19,415 bases of DNA. It comes from CAJBLF01 sp041663325. Lineage in GTDB: Bacteria; Patescibacteriota; Gracilibacteria; Absconditabacterales; Absconditicoccaceae. Numbering within the stretch: the stretch's first letter is position 1; each line of letters starts with the position of its first letter. Position numbers and translations under genes: made by a program. The notes beneath the pieces are model-generated. The model had not been told where the DNA came from. It saw only the letters and a program-made list of their open reading frames with translations, and ran no database searches. The stretch covers positions 1 through 19,415 of the forward strand of contig JBAZRN010000022.1 in assembly GCA_041663325.1 (NCBI GenBank), read 5' to 3'. This document shows positions 1 to 8,387 of the stretch, piece after piece.

Positions 1-51
1 ACAGATAGAATAGCCAGGAAGTTGATACAGATAGAAGCATTGTCATCACAT

Positions 52-119
52 CCCCGCACTAAAGTACGGGGTTGGATAATGAAGTTACAGTCAGACCAAC
101 CTGGTTCTTTAGAGCCAGG
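52..119. repeat. Paired palindrome A-B, copy 1
   Basis: Two 20-nt imperfect palindromes, A at 52-71 and B at 100-119, separated by 28 nt. Both have a centre built on CTAAAG/CTTTAG. A pairs better on the minus strand, where one mismatch becomes a G-U wobble. Copies 2 and 3 are at 180-246 and 386-453, and an inverted copy is at 16264-16330. Confidence 0.88.
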
Positions 120-255
120 AAGTAGAAAACAGATAGAATAGCCAGGAAGTAGATACAGATAGAAGCATTGTAATTACATCCCCGCACTAAAGTACGGGGT
201 TGGATAATGAAGTACAATCAGACCAACCTGGTTCTTTAGAGCCAGGAAGTAGAAA

Positions 256-360
256 ACAGATAGAATAGCCAGGAAGTAGAAATAGATAGGATAGCCAGGA
301 AGTAGAAACAGATAGAATAGCCAGGAAGTAGAAAACAGATAGAATAGCCAGGAAGTGGAT
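256..360. repeat. 26-bp direct tandem repeat, four units
   Basis: Units start at 256, 282, 308 and 335 (26, 26 and 27 bp apart), each containing AGATAG followed by AGCCAGGAAGT. The AGCCAGGAAG core matches the right arm of palindrome B plus its flank, so the tandem unit probably grew from that arm. It is not a CRISPR array: the units abut without unique spacers. Confidence 0.88.
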
Positions 361-530
361 ACAGATAGAAGCATTGTCATCACATCCCCGCACTAAAGTA
401 CGGGGTTGGATAATGAAGTTACAGTCAGACCAACCTGGTTCTTTAGAGCCAGGATCTATGAACAATATCCAGGAAGTAGAAACCAAAAGAGGTACCACAA
501 ATGAATGTCTCTACGAACAAATAATTTCAT

Positions 531-1022
531 TTATTTTTCTTCTTTCTTATAATTGTTTTTCGCCCTATTCTCGTTTTTCTCCATCATCAGATTGAAACAT
601 TCTTCGAGCATTATTCAATATATATTAGCTAAGTTGCAGATACGATAGAGTAGATCACCGTAATCTCGATTGCTTTTTAATCCAGATAGTTTCAGTTGTG
701 TGTCTACGACAACTTCTTGTATTTCTACCTCAATAGCTTCATTAAACGAGTTTTGTAGATGTATTCAATTGATATTAGCTAAACAACAGACAGCAAAAAG
801 GATATCACCGATTTCGGTTTTCAGATTTTTTAGTTTTTCTTCGGATTCGAGTTTATAACGAGATCTTCATCTGACTTTGATATACTCACATTCAGCAACT
901 ATAATCTCTTTGTGTTCTTCATGTATTTTCTCAAAAATCTTTTCTTCTTTTCGATATCCATCAGGTGTCTTAGAAACCCAGACATCTACTTGTTGCTGCA
1001 TATCATAAAAGGTAAGTGTCAT
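531..1022 (-). CDS. MazG-like nucleotide pyrophosphohydrolase
   Basis: 163 aa with UGA read as glycine (at G52, in the N-I-N-G segment near residue 86, and in N-I-Y-G near 136). MazG-type enzymes hydrolyse non-canonical or excess NTPs to NMP and pyrophosphate in the cytosol, using metal bound by an EExxE...ExxD helical motif. I see E35-E36-x2-E39 and E70-I-G-D73 followed by ILFAVCCLANING, which matches the MazG core helix. A second diverged copy of that helix follows at 120-136 (D-Y-G-D-LLYRICNLANIYG). The E39-E70 spacing is somewhat longer than usual. It is the last gene of the minus-strand run, 12 nt after the preceding stop. The start is the ATG at 1020-1022 and the stop is TAA. The family is fairly secure from the motif; the substrate is unknown. 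Confidence 0.65.
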
Positions 1023-1034
1023 AGTGATTGATAA

Positions 1035-1868
1035 TTACGAGGTAAATGTTTTTACGTCATCTTCATAAATATTTACTTCAGAATAGTCATGTGGTGATTC
1101 TACTCTATGTCCTGTACTAGAAAGTCGAGTTTTCCATACTCAGTTTCCATTGTTTATTTTTAGTCTTACGTAGCTGTCTTGAAATATACTAAGCGATCAT
1201 CTCGCGAAAAGAAAGGTATTGATGCGTTGTTGCTCATCAGTGCTGAGTATTTTTGTCTTATCTAAATAGAGATAGAGATATTTTTTCTGTTCTTGTTGTA
1301 GTAGTTTAGCAAGTCACTGGAAGGTCAGTTCAGCTTCGATATTCAAAAGGCTCTTTTTATATTGAGCATTATCACTGGTTTGCAGCAATGCTTTACGCGA
1401 CTGGGAATACTGATTGAGAATTTCTTCAGCATTAGCATCGTTTTTTAGACTTTTGTTTATTACGGTTATGGTTTGACTTCATATTACTTCAGACAAAATG
1501 GATGCCTTATCGTTTGCTTTTGATTGTTTGATGTATTCTTTCAGGATAAAAAACATGATATCGTCCTCTCCTTTTTGTGAACAATCAATATAGAGACTAG
1601 GTATTTTTTCCTTTAATGTGTCTAGGAGTTCTTCTTGATAACGTGTTTTCATGCACAGGGAAATTGTATTTTCAAGTTTGATAAGATGATCAGGATCTCG
1701 CTGTATTTTTTTACTTCATGCAATCGGCATATCGTCTTCGTTTCTTGGATGCTTATATCCCGGGCTTATCATGGTGCATTGTGGCTCTTGAAGAGTCGAA
1801 TCTATATAGGTATCAATATTTTTCATGTGGTAGAGGGATTGCCAAAGTAAAAAGATTATTCATTCCAT
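1035..1868 (-). CDS. Hypothetical protein
   Basis: 277 aa in code 25, with in-frame UGA in the contexts P-I-A-G-S, V-I-G-S, F-Q-G-L, A-R-G-S and G-N-G-V. I do not recognise the family. It is soluble, with no membrane segment or signal peptide, and mostly helical and charged. The C-terminal 60 residues look best conserved (aromatic and glycine-rich, around RLKINNG, then SPHDYSEV). The start is uncertain. ATG at 1866-1868 is the first in frame after a TAA; an internal ATG at 1824-1826 gives MKNIDTYIDST. The 65-nt gap upstream holds another frame opening at 1914 that runs out of phase into this gene (see findings). It lies between another hypothetical gene and the MazG-like gene and is probably co-transcribed with both. 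Confidence 0.7.
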
Positions 1869-1933
1869 TGTTTATAACCCATAGTAATCATTGCGGTTCA
1901 ATACATACAAACATAAAAGTACAACGATTATTC

Positions 1934-2950
1934 TTAATAAAATTGATCTGAGTTTTCTCAATCAATAATTATGTTTTTTCTTTTCCCTCAATACTGAACC
2001 TCTTCACGCCACTTTTTACGTTCTTTTTCAAACTTTTTTGTTCATAAATCTCGTGGAGTCATCGTTATAAGTCTAGGATTGATATTAGGTTCATTATAAA
2101 ATTTGATCAAAAAATCTTTTTTTGTCTCTTCTTTAAAATTATTTTCATTTTTCTCCCATTTTTGAGTAAAATCTCTTATGTCTTCGATACTGGAAAAATA
2201 GCAAAAAAATCAATCAAAGAAGTCAATTTTTGAATTTCCGCTACCAAAAGATCTTGTATTATTGAGTTGGTCAAAATTCAGAATTTGTTTAAACTCATCC
2301 AAAATATTTTTTGGGAGTCATATTCATAGAATATCTTGTTGTAACGCTTCTTGTAATCTCTCGGCTGATACGTTACTGAATGGATTGATTTCATCAAATC
2401 ATCTGCTCCAATAATCATTTCACATAATATAACCAATAAAATCATTCCTGTTTTCTTTAAACTCTCAATATATTTCGGTTATATCATCTTCAAATTCCTT
2501 CGTATAATATCCAGAAACTTCTTTGGCATCCTTAAGGATTCTGTTGACCAAATTGATCAAAGAAAAATTTGTATATGCAAGTGATATAGATCCATATTTA
2601 CGAAAGTTTTTTTGTCCCTTATATTCTAAGTAAAATGTATATGGATTTGCCATCATAGTGTTGAAATTTTCAACAGTTGCTTTAATCTTTTTGTTATAGG
2701 AAAGATACTGTCAGCATAAAACTCGTAATCAGGACATATATTGTTTACGTAGAGCAATAGTGATCAATGCTTCTATATATTTTTTACTTAATCACGTATC
2801 CTCTAAATTATTACAGAGAGTTTGTAGAGAAGGTGATATCTTCAATGAGTTAAGCAACGTGCTTTTTGAAACTTCTAAAAGTTTCATAAAATCTTCCTCT
2901 ATAAATGAATAGGACAATGAACTATCTATAGTGTTGTTTCAGTTATCCAT
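1934..2950 (-). CDS. Hypothetical protein
   Basis: 338 aa when UGA is read as glycine; with the standard code only a short central piece remains open. I do not recognise a family. UGA-encoded glycines occur in MDNGNN, EDTGLSKK, MSGLRVLCGQ, EIYGEF, IMGNDYWSRGFDE, DILGIGLP, DFFDGFF and PRDLGTKKF. The protein looks soluble; the middle is rich in Tyr, Phe and Asn, and the C-terminus is strongly basic (KKFEKERKKWREE). It starts 26 nt downstream of the mutS stop on the same strand, so it is probably in the same transcript. No catalytic motif was seen and no function is proposed. Confidence 0.75.
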
Positions 2951-2976
2951 AATAACAGAGAGAATAAAACTTATTT

Positions 2977-5697
2977 TTAGCGCAGATCATCTTTGATTTT
3001 ATTCAATAGCTGTAATGCTTGGAGTGGAGTGATGTTATTGAGATCGTAACTTTCCAACAAAGACTTTATTTTTTCGTAGGCTAGATTACTTTTAGGATTA
3101 GCTGAAAGCTCAAAGCCTAAAGCTCAAAGCTCTTTTTTCTGTATTTTTAATTCGTTATTCGTAATTGGTAATTCGTAACTGTTTAAATGTATCTTAGCTT
3201 GTTCAATAATCGTTGCTGGTATGCCTGCTAATTTCGCTACGTCGAGACCATAGCTTTTACTTGCTCCACCGCTCACTATCTTTTTCATAAAGATAACTTC
3301 TTTGTCTGTTTCATACACGCTTACAGAAAAATTTTTCACCCCAGGCAAAGTTTCTTCCAACTGAATCAATTCATGATAATGCGTTGCTATCAAGGTTTTT
3401 GCTCCGATATTCGTTACGAGATATTCTAGTATCGCTTTAGTAAGCGCGAGTCCATCATACGTAGCGGTTCAGCGTCCGAGTTCATCAAAGATGATAAAAC
3501 TTTTTTTGCTGGCATTGTTCAAAATATTTGCGACTTCGATCATTTCTGTCATAAAAGTAGATTGATTTTTTGCGATAATGTCTCCGCTGCCTATACGCGC
3601 AAATATTGCATCTACTATTCATAACTTGCATTCTTTGGCTGGCACAAATAGTCCGCAATGCGCCATCAATACGATCAACGCGTTTTGTCTCAGATACGTA
3701 GACTTACCTCCCATATTCGGCCCCGTAATGATATGCAAAAAACTAGAGTCATCGTTCATTCATTTTTCACTATTCATTATTCATTTTTCATTAAGTTTTA
3801 AGTCGTTGGGTATAAATTGCTGATCGAGCGGAAGATATTTTTCGATAACCGGATGTCTTCATTCAATAATAGTCAGGCTCTCTCATGGAATAAATTCAGG
3901 CTTCACAAAATGTTTTTCTTTCGATAATAATGCTTGCGAAACAAAAAGATCGAGCCAAGCTATTCGCTCAGCAAATTCATTCAACTGTTTTGTTCATCAG
4001 CGTATTTTTTGTTGCGCTTGCTCAAGCAATTCAAATTCTAGCGCGCGTAAATCATCTTTCGCTTTCAAAATATTTACTTGCAGATTTTCTAGATAGGGAG
4101 AAGAATATCTCTGACCTCATTTCAGCGTATTTCTACGAACTACATTAAATTTTCCATTTCATCATTCGTAATTCGTAATTGATCATTCGTAATTAATTTT
4201 TGAGAGACTCTTTTCAAAAATTTCTACGTCTTTGTTCGTTACTTCAAGAAAATATCATTGATTCAAAACATATTTTACTTTCACATTCGTGATTCATGCT
4301 GTTTGCGCAAGCTCTTGCTGATACTGCATGAGAAGCTCGTCACTATGATAAGCAATTTTTCTTAATTCATCTATTTTGCTTTGATATCCGTCACGGATAA
4401 AATCGATATCATCTTTATATTCTTCATCGTTTTTCAAAAGTTGTTCAAGATGATTGTAGAGATGCTGTGCATATAATTGGGTCGTTTCGTTAAGTCACAA
4501 GTGCTTTAGTTCATCAAGCAAAAATTTATTATCAAAAAATATCCTCAATGTCGCTCTGAGTTTGATAAACGTGCTTGGCAATAATTTTTTGTACAAGAGC
4601 ATACTTACCAGTTTCGGAATATCGCGGACGATACCTAGTAACTGATGAATACGTTTGCTTTTCCATTCATTATATATATTTCCATCTTTCAATATTTCCA
4701 CATTCCCATTGTTTAAATAGTATTCAATGGTATTCAGTCTTCGTTCAAGCTGAGTTTGATCTTTGATTGGATTCGTGATCAGATAGCGAAGAAGTCTCGA
4801 TCCACCTGCTGTTTGCGTATTGTCCAAAATATTCAATAAACTATATTTTTCACTGCTTTCATAGGTCGACGAAAGCAATTCAAGATTTTTGATCGTGACT
4901 TCATCCAAAATGAGATAGGTATCTTGGCTATGAAAGGAGATTTTCGTGATGTTGGTCAGTGAATGTTTTTGTGTGTGGTTGAGATAATAGAGGAGTAAAG
5001 CAATCGTCTCCAATCTTCAGTTTTCAACCGCTTTTCCATAGCTCGCAGCTTGTTGTACATGTGTTGTGTCTGCAAGAAATTTTTCTGGATCAGGTGGGAG
5101 ATCCCAGACAGAGATGAGACATTTCAAATATTGCTGAGTAGGTATACTGATGCTTTCTTTTTCTGGAAAATCGATATCGAAAATAATTTCCACCGGTCTA
5201 ATCGTGAGGATAAATTTTTGCATTTCAGCGATGTCAGTGAAGCTTTTGGTCCAGTACTCACCGATGCTAAAGTCACCCCAAGCGATGTGATAGTTTTGTC
5301 CATTAGTATGAGGTAAAAATGTGATCCCCATCGTGTACGTAAATTCTTTTTTGGTCTCTTGAATATACGTTCATGGAGTAATGATAGACACGACTTCTCT
5401 GTCGACTATTTTGCCGGGAATAGGCTCGGTAGTCTGTTCAGCGATAGCGATTTTGTAGCCATGAGCGATGAGTTTCGTTACGTATTTATCAACACTATGA
5501 TAGGGAATGCCTGCCATAGGGACTGAATTTTCTGAATTCTTATTTTTGCTCGTGAGGACGATATCGAGGACTTTACTGCATATTTTAGCATCTTCGAAAA
5601 AGGTTTCATAAAAGTCGCCCATGCGAAAAAACAAGATGCAATCGGTATGCTCTTTTTTGATGTCGAGATACTGGATAATCGCTGGAGTAAAGGCCAT
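2977..5697 (-). CDS. mutS: DNA mismatch repair ATPase MutS
   Basis: 906 aa in one unbroken code-25 frame. MutS recognises mismatches and small loops and starts repair through MutL. The mismatch-reading F-x-E motif is F29-Y30-E31 in FFRMGDFYETF. Connector, lever and clamp regions follow, including LLEST-type sequence around TYESSEKYSLLNILDNT. The ATPase has Walker A GPNMGGKST at 659-667 and Walker B with DELGRGT from D738, where the second glycine is UGA, then ATHYHE. The end, NNITPLQALQLLNKIKDDLR, is the standard short C-terminus. It is about 50 residues longer than the commonly cited E. coli protein, partly because of 7-bp-period repeat tracts (3104-3132, 3150-3180, 3757-3793, 4164-4195) that code for loop insertions. 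ATG 5695-5697 is the only sensible start. The neighbours are hypothetical. Confidence 0.97.
3104..3180. repeat. Two 7-bp-period repeat tracts inside mutS 3' end
   Basis: 3104-3132 is built of AAAGCTC-like heptamers (AAAGCTC, AAAGCCT, AAAGCTC, AAAGCTC). 3150-3180 is built of ATTCGTA-like heptamers (ATTCGTT, ATTCGTA, ATTGGTA, ATTCGTA). Both lie in the linker between the ATPase domain and the C-terminal helices of MutS and keep the reading frame. Confidence 0.85.
3757..3793. repeat. 7-bp-period repeat just before the MutS Walker A
   Basis: Heptamers ATTTTTC, ACTATTC, ATTATTC, ATTTTTC on the plus strand. In MutS they code for a low-complexity stretch with two copies of N-x-E-K-G-(I)-M-N, about ten residues before the Walker A loop. 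In-frame TGA codons there are read as glycine. Confidence 0.85.
4164..4195. repeat. 7-bp-period repeat in MutS clamp region
   Basis: Heptamers ATTCGTA, ATTCGTA, ATTGATC, ATTCGTA. The coding strand gives two related peptides, L-I-T-N-D-Q and L-R-I-T-N-D-E, inside MutS without breaking the frame. It has the same core heptamer as the 3150-3180 tract about 1 kb away. Confidence 0.85.
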
Positions 5698-5712
5698 ATT
5701 TGGCTAAAAGAC

Positions 5713-5749
5713 TAAAGCTTGAAGCTTAAAGCTTTTGGCTTGAAGCTAA
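5713..5749. repeat. 7-bp-period repeat in the spacer upstream of mutS
   Basis: Heptamers based on AAGCTTG / AAGCTTA / AAGCTTT fill most of the 57-bp gap between the hypothetical gene at 5755-6669 and mutS. It is non-coding, so the repeat class is not confined to genes. Confidence 0.85.
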
Positions 5750-5754
5750 ATTTA

Positions 5755-6669
5755 TTATATCAATTTGATGCCCATGTACATCGTATTATCATACGTGAAC
5801 GATTTATTTCCTATTTTATAGATGCTATTTTCTCCTTTGGAAATTGTTTCTCACGGAGTGAATTTATATAGTTCAGTTATGTTGGCAACTTGATTCAGAA
5901 GAGCTAAATACACACATTCTCCATCAAAGAGAAAATCGTCCATCACCTGTTCACAGTGTTCAGGATGCTTTATTTTTAGTTTACAAGCTCACGAAAACAT
6001 TACTCCATTTGAATCTTTTATTATTTCTGTTCTATCAAGTTTGATGATAGAGTAATAGTCGTCAACAACCATTGCCCCCTTAACCTCTTCGGTCGCAAAA
6101 AACACTATATCATTATATACCAAAAAATTGCTGTCTTGTAAAGCATGAACTTGTCTTTCTGTTTTTCATCATTTATCACAAATTCACCAATCATGCCAAT
6201 AAATCTTCGTGCTATTTTCTGAAAAATGTTTGTTATGAGGTTTGAAATGATTGATATCATTGGTAATAAACTTTGACGATGGTTGTACAAATTTTCTTCT
6301 CTGGTTATCAGTGATTCCGCTTTCTTTTGTGTCTGATGAATATCGAATTCCCCCATTATGTACTTGATACGTTTTTCATGGTCAGATAAGATCGTTTTTG
6401 CCGAATATTTCAAGTAATAATTTCTCATCATTCTTCTGTATCTGATAGAGATCTGTAGCTAATTTACTATATCATGGTTCTATATTCTGTTGCAATAAAC
6501 CAGCTATATTTTCTATGATATATTCCTTGGTGGGGGTAATGATACGGTCTGCAGATTCTCATCTTTGTTTTTCTGCTTCTTGGTATTTTCATTCTTCACC
6601 ATTTATTTTCAATCTCTGATCTTTTATTGATGGATCACTGATTCTCAACCAGCTTTCAATAATGTTCAT
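5755..6669 (-). CDS. Hypothetical protein
   Basis: 304 aa with UGA as glycine; about 11 TGA codons would otherwise destroy it. MNIIESWLRISDP begins at ATG 6667-6669 and the protein ends ...TMYMGIKLI before TAA. I do not recognise the family. There is no membrane segment or signal peptide. The N-terminal third is charged and helical; the C-terminal half alternates hydrophobic and polar residues as in a beta-rich fold, with several histidines and tryptophans around 145-165. A 108-aa open frame on the same strand in another phase (6105-6431) is a shadow. It is the first gene of the minus-strand run leading into mutS; the 85-bp gap suggests possible but unproven co-transcription. Confidence 0.78.
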
Positions 6670-6717
6670 TTTTGAATAGGAGAGCATATAAAAGATTGTT
6701 TTATTTTAATTCATTTT

Positions 6718-6843
6718 AGCAAACCCACCCCGATCCTTCCTTGACCCCGGCAACCCGAGGGCAGGCAAGGAGGGAGCTAAGGAAAATAAATAGAATTTTA
6801 TTTTTCCATATAGCCCCCTGTTAAGGGGGAATGGGGGTTTGCT
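6718..6843. mobile_element. Hairpin-rich MITE-like element with inverted ends
   Basis: The ends are perfect 9-bp inverted repeats, AGCAAACCC (6718-6726) and GGGTTTGCT (6835-6843). Inside are nested palindromes: CCTTG (about 6738-6743) with CAAGG (6765-6769), a CCCCGG...CCCGAGGG hairpin, GGAAAATAAA with TTTATTTTTCC (6781-6807), and CCCCCTGTTAAGGGGG near 6814-6829. It is far more GC-rich than its surroundings and contains no ORF. Similar GC-rich, CAAA-ended sequence appears at 19142-19181. A non-autonomous element or a REP-like structure are both possible. Confidence 0.6.
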
Positions 6844-6964
6844 TATTTAAAAAAAATTAAAATATTTTTGTATGTGTCGTTTCTTAATCTTGTTGTATAA
6901 ATCTCTCATCAAAATTCAACTATAAATACAAAACAATCTTTGTCCCATCACTTTAAAATAAGTC

Positions 6965-6992
6965 TTGAAAATGTAAAGCTTTTGGGTATATT
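6965..6992 (+). promoter_or_regulatory. Putative sigma70 promoter of the gene at 7025
   Basis: TTGAAA (6965-6970), 16-bp spacer, TATATT (6987-6992). Predicted start near 7000, leaving a short A-rich leader of about 25 nt before the ATG. No Shine-Dalgarno sequence is visible. The rest of 6844-6964 is AT-rich with nothing else recognised. Confidence 0.5.
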
Positions 6993-7024
6993 CAGAAAAA
7001 ATAAAAACATAAAAATTATTAGCT

Positions 7025-7306
7025 ATGACCTTCACTGAAAAAATTTTAGAAAAATTCAAAATCTGTCAAAATTCAGAACATTTTATGAGCAAACTTCAGG
7101 AAGCAGGATTCAAAGTTTATCCGATTTACAATCCTAAACCCTATACAGACCAAAGCCGATTTATTTTGGTAAATGGTGAGGAAGTAGCTCTTGTACTTTC
7201 TTCTGGCCATTTGGCTATGAAAGATCAGCAAGTTGGTATTCAAATTCTTGAAAATGATCCCAAAAAACTCAACGAATGTGAGTGGTACCAAAAATCTAGG
7301 ACATAA
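7025..7306 (+). CDS. Small hypothetical protein
   Basis: 93 aa, MTFTEKILEKFKICQ... ending at TAA. I do not recognise the family. It is soluble; an N-terminal helix is followed by an alternating hydrophobic region (RFILVNGEEVALVLSSG). All four glycines are GGN, so it reads intact under either code. It stands alone, with its own candidate promoter upstream and a clear terminator downstream, so it is probably a monocistronic unit. Confidence 0.75.
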   Translation: MTFTEKILEKFKICQNSEHFMSKLQEAGFKVYPIYNPKPYTDQSRFILVNGEEVALVLSSGHLAMKDQQVGIQILENDPKKLNECEWYQKSRT

Positions 7307-7321
7307 ATATTGTTCTACTTA

Positions 7322-7350
7322 TGCTGCCTTTATTAAGGTGGCATTTTTTT
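7322..7350 (+). terminator. Rho-independent terminator after the 7025 gene
   Basis: Stem TGCTGCCTT (7322-7330) / AAGGTGGCA (7335-7343) with two G-U pairs, 4-nt loop, then a run of seven T. Confidence 0.85.
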
Positions 7351-7355
7351 TATAT

Positions 7356-7383
7356 AAAAAAAGAGCCGGAAAACCCGACTCTT
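7356..7383 (-). terminator. Rho-independent terminator of the stress-protein gene
   Basis: Read on the minus strand: stem AAGAGTCGG / CCGGCTCTT (7375-7383 and 7361-7369), 5-nt loop, then a U run (A run at 7356-7362). It lies back to back with the plus-strand terminator at 7322-7350, insulating converging genes. Confidence 0.85.
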
Positions 7384-7418
7384 GATGGAATAATAAAGTA
7401 CTTAAAACCAATGGATTC

Positions 7419-8276
7419 TTACATTGGCTGTGTTTTAAAAAACAACACGGGAAAATTTCCTTTGGTGTCGAAGACTTCTTGGATGCTGTCTTTGACAGCA
7501 CTCTTGATCGTTCCTGGTTCCACTTCAATGAGTAGAAGGTTGGATCGTTTTGCAGTGATAAGGCATAAATTTTTAGCGAAATCTTTTTTGCTCCGTGCCA
7601 AGGTCACCTTGAAAGGAATCTTTTCCAAACACAGTTTTTTCTTGATGTGGTTGAGCATTATTTCGTTTGTTACTTCAATGCTTTTCTCATCAGGATTCTC
7701 CAAAAATATGTGGATAGTAGAACCGAAAGTTTTTGCAAACATCGTAGCTATGTTCATTTTTGAGAGTTTTCGCTCTCTGTCCATTGCTATGGTGATCTGC
7801 TTAAATGGACTGAATTCGATATCATGAGGAAGTATCATAATTAGGATATCTGATTTTTCAGTAGTGTCCCATACAACGTCGGTAAATGAGTTTTTTTGAT
7901 TGATTTTTATTCCGATGTCCTCTTTGGTACCCATGATAATGAAGCCTGCATTCTCCTTTTTAGCGATGCTATGCAAAGATGCGAATGAGGTAAATAACTG
8001 AAGTATTGTTAATGCTGGTTTGAAGAAGGTTTTTATTCTTCTTTCAGAAACCCTGACTTCACATACTCCGTTGATTTTGTATGCAATGTCCGCCACACGA
8101 CGAACGCCTTCCTCGAAGGAAATCTGAATTTCGTCTATCTGCGGATAGAGCACTAGATCCATGCCCAATGATTTAGCCATTTGTGCAGCATACCGTGCAC
8201 AGTTTTTTTGTTGTTCACCTGTATTTGCTAAGTTAATTACTGCAAACACGGTTTTGTTTTGTTTTTTTTCTGTCAT
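7419..8276 (-). CDS. Tandem universal stress protein (USP-like)
   Basis: 285 aa from ATG 8274-8276. Two alpha/beta halves in the style of UspA repeats. The first opens TVFAVINLANTGEQQKNCARYAAQMAKSLG and includes FIIMGTKEDIGI, then SDILIMILPHD; the second opens QITIAMDRERKLSKMNIATMFAKTFGSTIHIF and closes NFPVLFFKT. USP domains are cytosolic nucleotide-binding or stress-survival proteins. The usual G-x2-G-x9-G-(S/T) ATP loop is degenerate in both halves, so ATP binding is doubtful. The open frame extends to 8327, but that would run through the promoter at 8307-8334, so the inner ATG is chosen. All 10 glycines are GGN. It shares a promoter box with the membrane-protein gene upstream, suggesting joint control. 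Confidence 0.75.
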   Translation of the reverse strand: MTEKKQNKTVFAVINLANTGEQQKNCARYAAQMAKSLGMDLVLYPQIDEIQISFEEGVRRVADIAYKINGVCEVRVSERRIKTFFKPALTILQLFTSFASLHSIAKKENAGFIIMGTKEDIGIKINQKNSFTDVVWDTTEKSDILIMILPHDIEFSPFKQITIAMDRERKLSKMNIATMFAKTFGSTIHIFLENPDEKSIEVTNEIMLNHIKKKLCLEKIPFKVTLARSKKDFAKNLCLITAKRSNLLLIEVEPGTIKSAVKDSIQEVFDTKGNFPVLFFKTQPM

Positions 8277-8314
8277 ATTTTTATAGTTTTTTTTGTTTGA
8301 GCGGAAACCATAAC

Positions 8315-8342
8315 TATTCACAATCAAAAGTCAAGTAAAGTT
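8315..8342 (-). promoter_or_regulatory. Shared 28-bp promoter box, copy at the USP gene
   Basis: 26 of 28 bases match the box at 8685-8712. Read on the minus strand it contains -35 TTGACT (8329-8334), with a weak -10 TATGGT (8307-8312) 16 bp further. The match extends upstream and into the spacer, beyond what a bare promoter needs, so an activator or special sigma factor site is possible. Confidence 0.65.
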
Positions 8343-8365
8343 AAAAAAACTCCGGAAGACCGGAG
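8343..8365 (-). terminator. Rho-independent terminator of the two-helix membrane gene
   Basis: On the minus strand, stem CTCCGG (8360-8365 complement) / CCGGAG (8350-8355 complement) with a 4-nt loop followed by a run of seven U (A run at 8343-8349). It sits directly upstream of the USP promoter box. Confidence 0.85.
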
Positions 8366-8387
8366 ATTCATCATGGTTTTATTTTTT

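Larger units (their letters stand above)
1..480. repeat. Array of paired palindromes and 26-bp tandem units
   Basis: Non-coding repeat cluster. A 128-bp unit starting at 1 recurs exactly at 129 and again at 335. Each unit begins with ACAGATAGAATAGCCAGGAA, then 51 bp downstream carries palindrome A (CCCCGCACTAAAGTACGGGG; 52-71, 180-199, 386-405), then 27-28 bp later palindrome B (CCTGGTTCTTTAGAGCCAGG; 100-119, 227-246, 434-453). Between the second and third units the 26-bp leader is repeated three extra times (starts 256, 282, 308), so the spacing grows from 128 to 206. Open frames here are low-complexity translations of the repeat, not genes. The layout resembles REP/BIME-type palindromes or IS200/IS605-type hairpin ends. 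No transposase lies in the window. Confidence 0.9.

Noticed and set aside
1..498. CRISPR array or Leu/Phe/Tyr-rich membrane proteins at the left end
   Set aside because: The units abut without unique spacers, and the open frames are translations of the 26-bp repeat.
1635..1951. Plus-strand frames opposite the hypothetical gene
   Set aside because: They are antisense to a longer code-25 frame with steady composition.
2977..5697. mutS, pheT, pilB and GH3 as pseudogenes broken by stop codons
   Set aside because: All interruptions are TGA at conserved glycine positions within a single frame; no TAA or TAG interrupts the stretches I translated.
6105..6431. 108-aa minus-strand frame
   Set aside because: It lies inside the 5755-6669 gene in another phase; the longer code-25 frame has its own start, stop and consistent TGA-glycine use.
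8277..8327. Longer USP start at 8327
   Set aside because: It would begin upstream of the predicted -10 at 8307-8312, so it would not be in the transcript.
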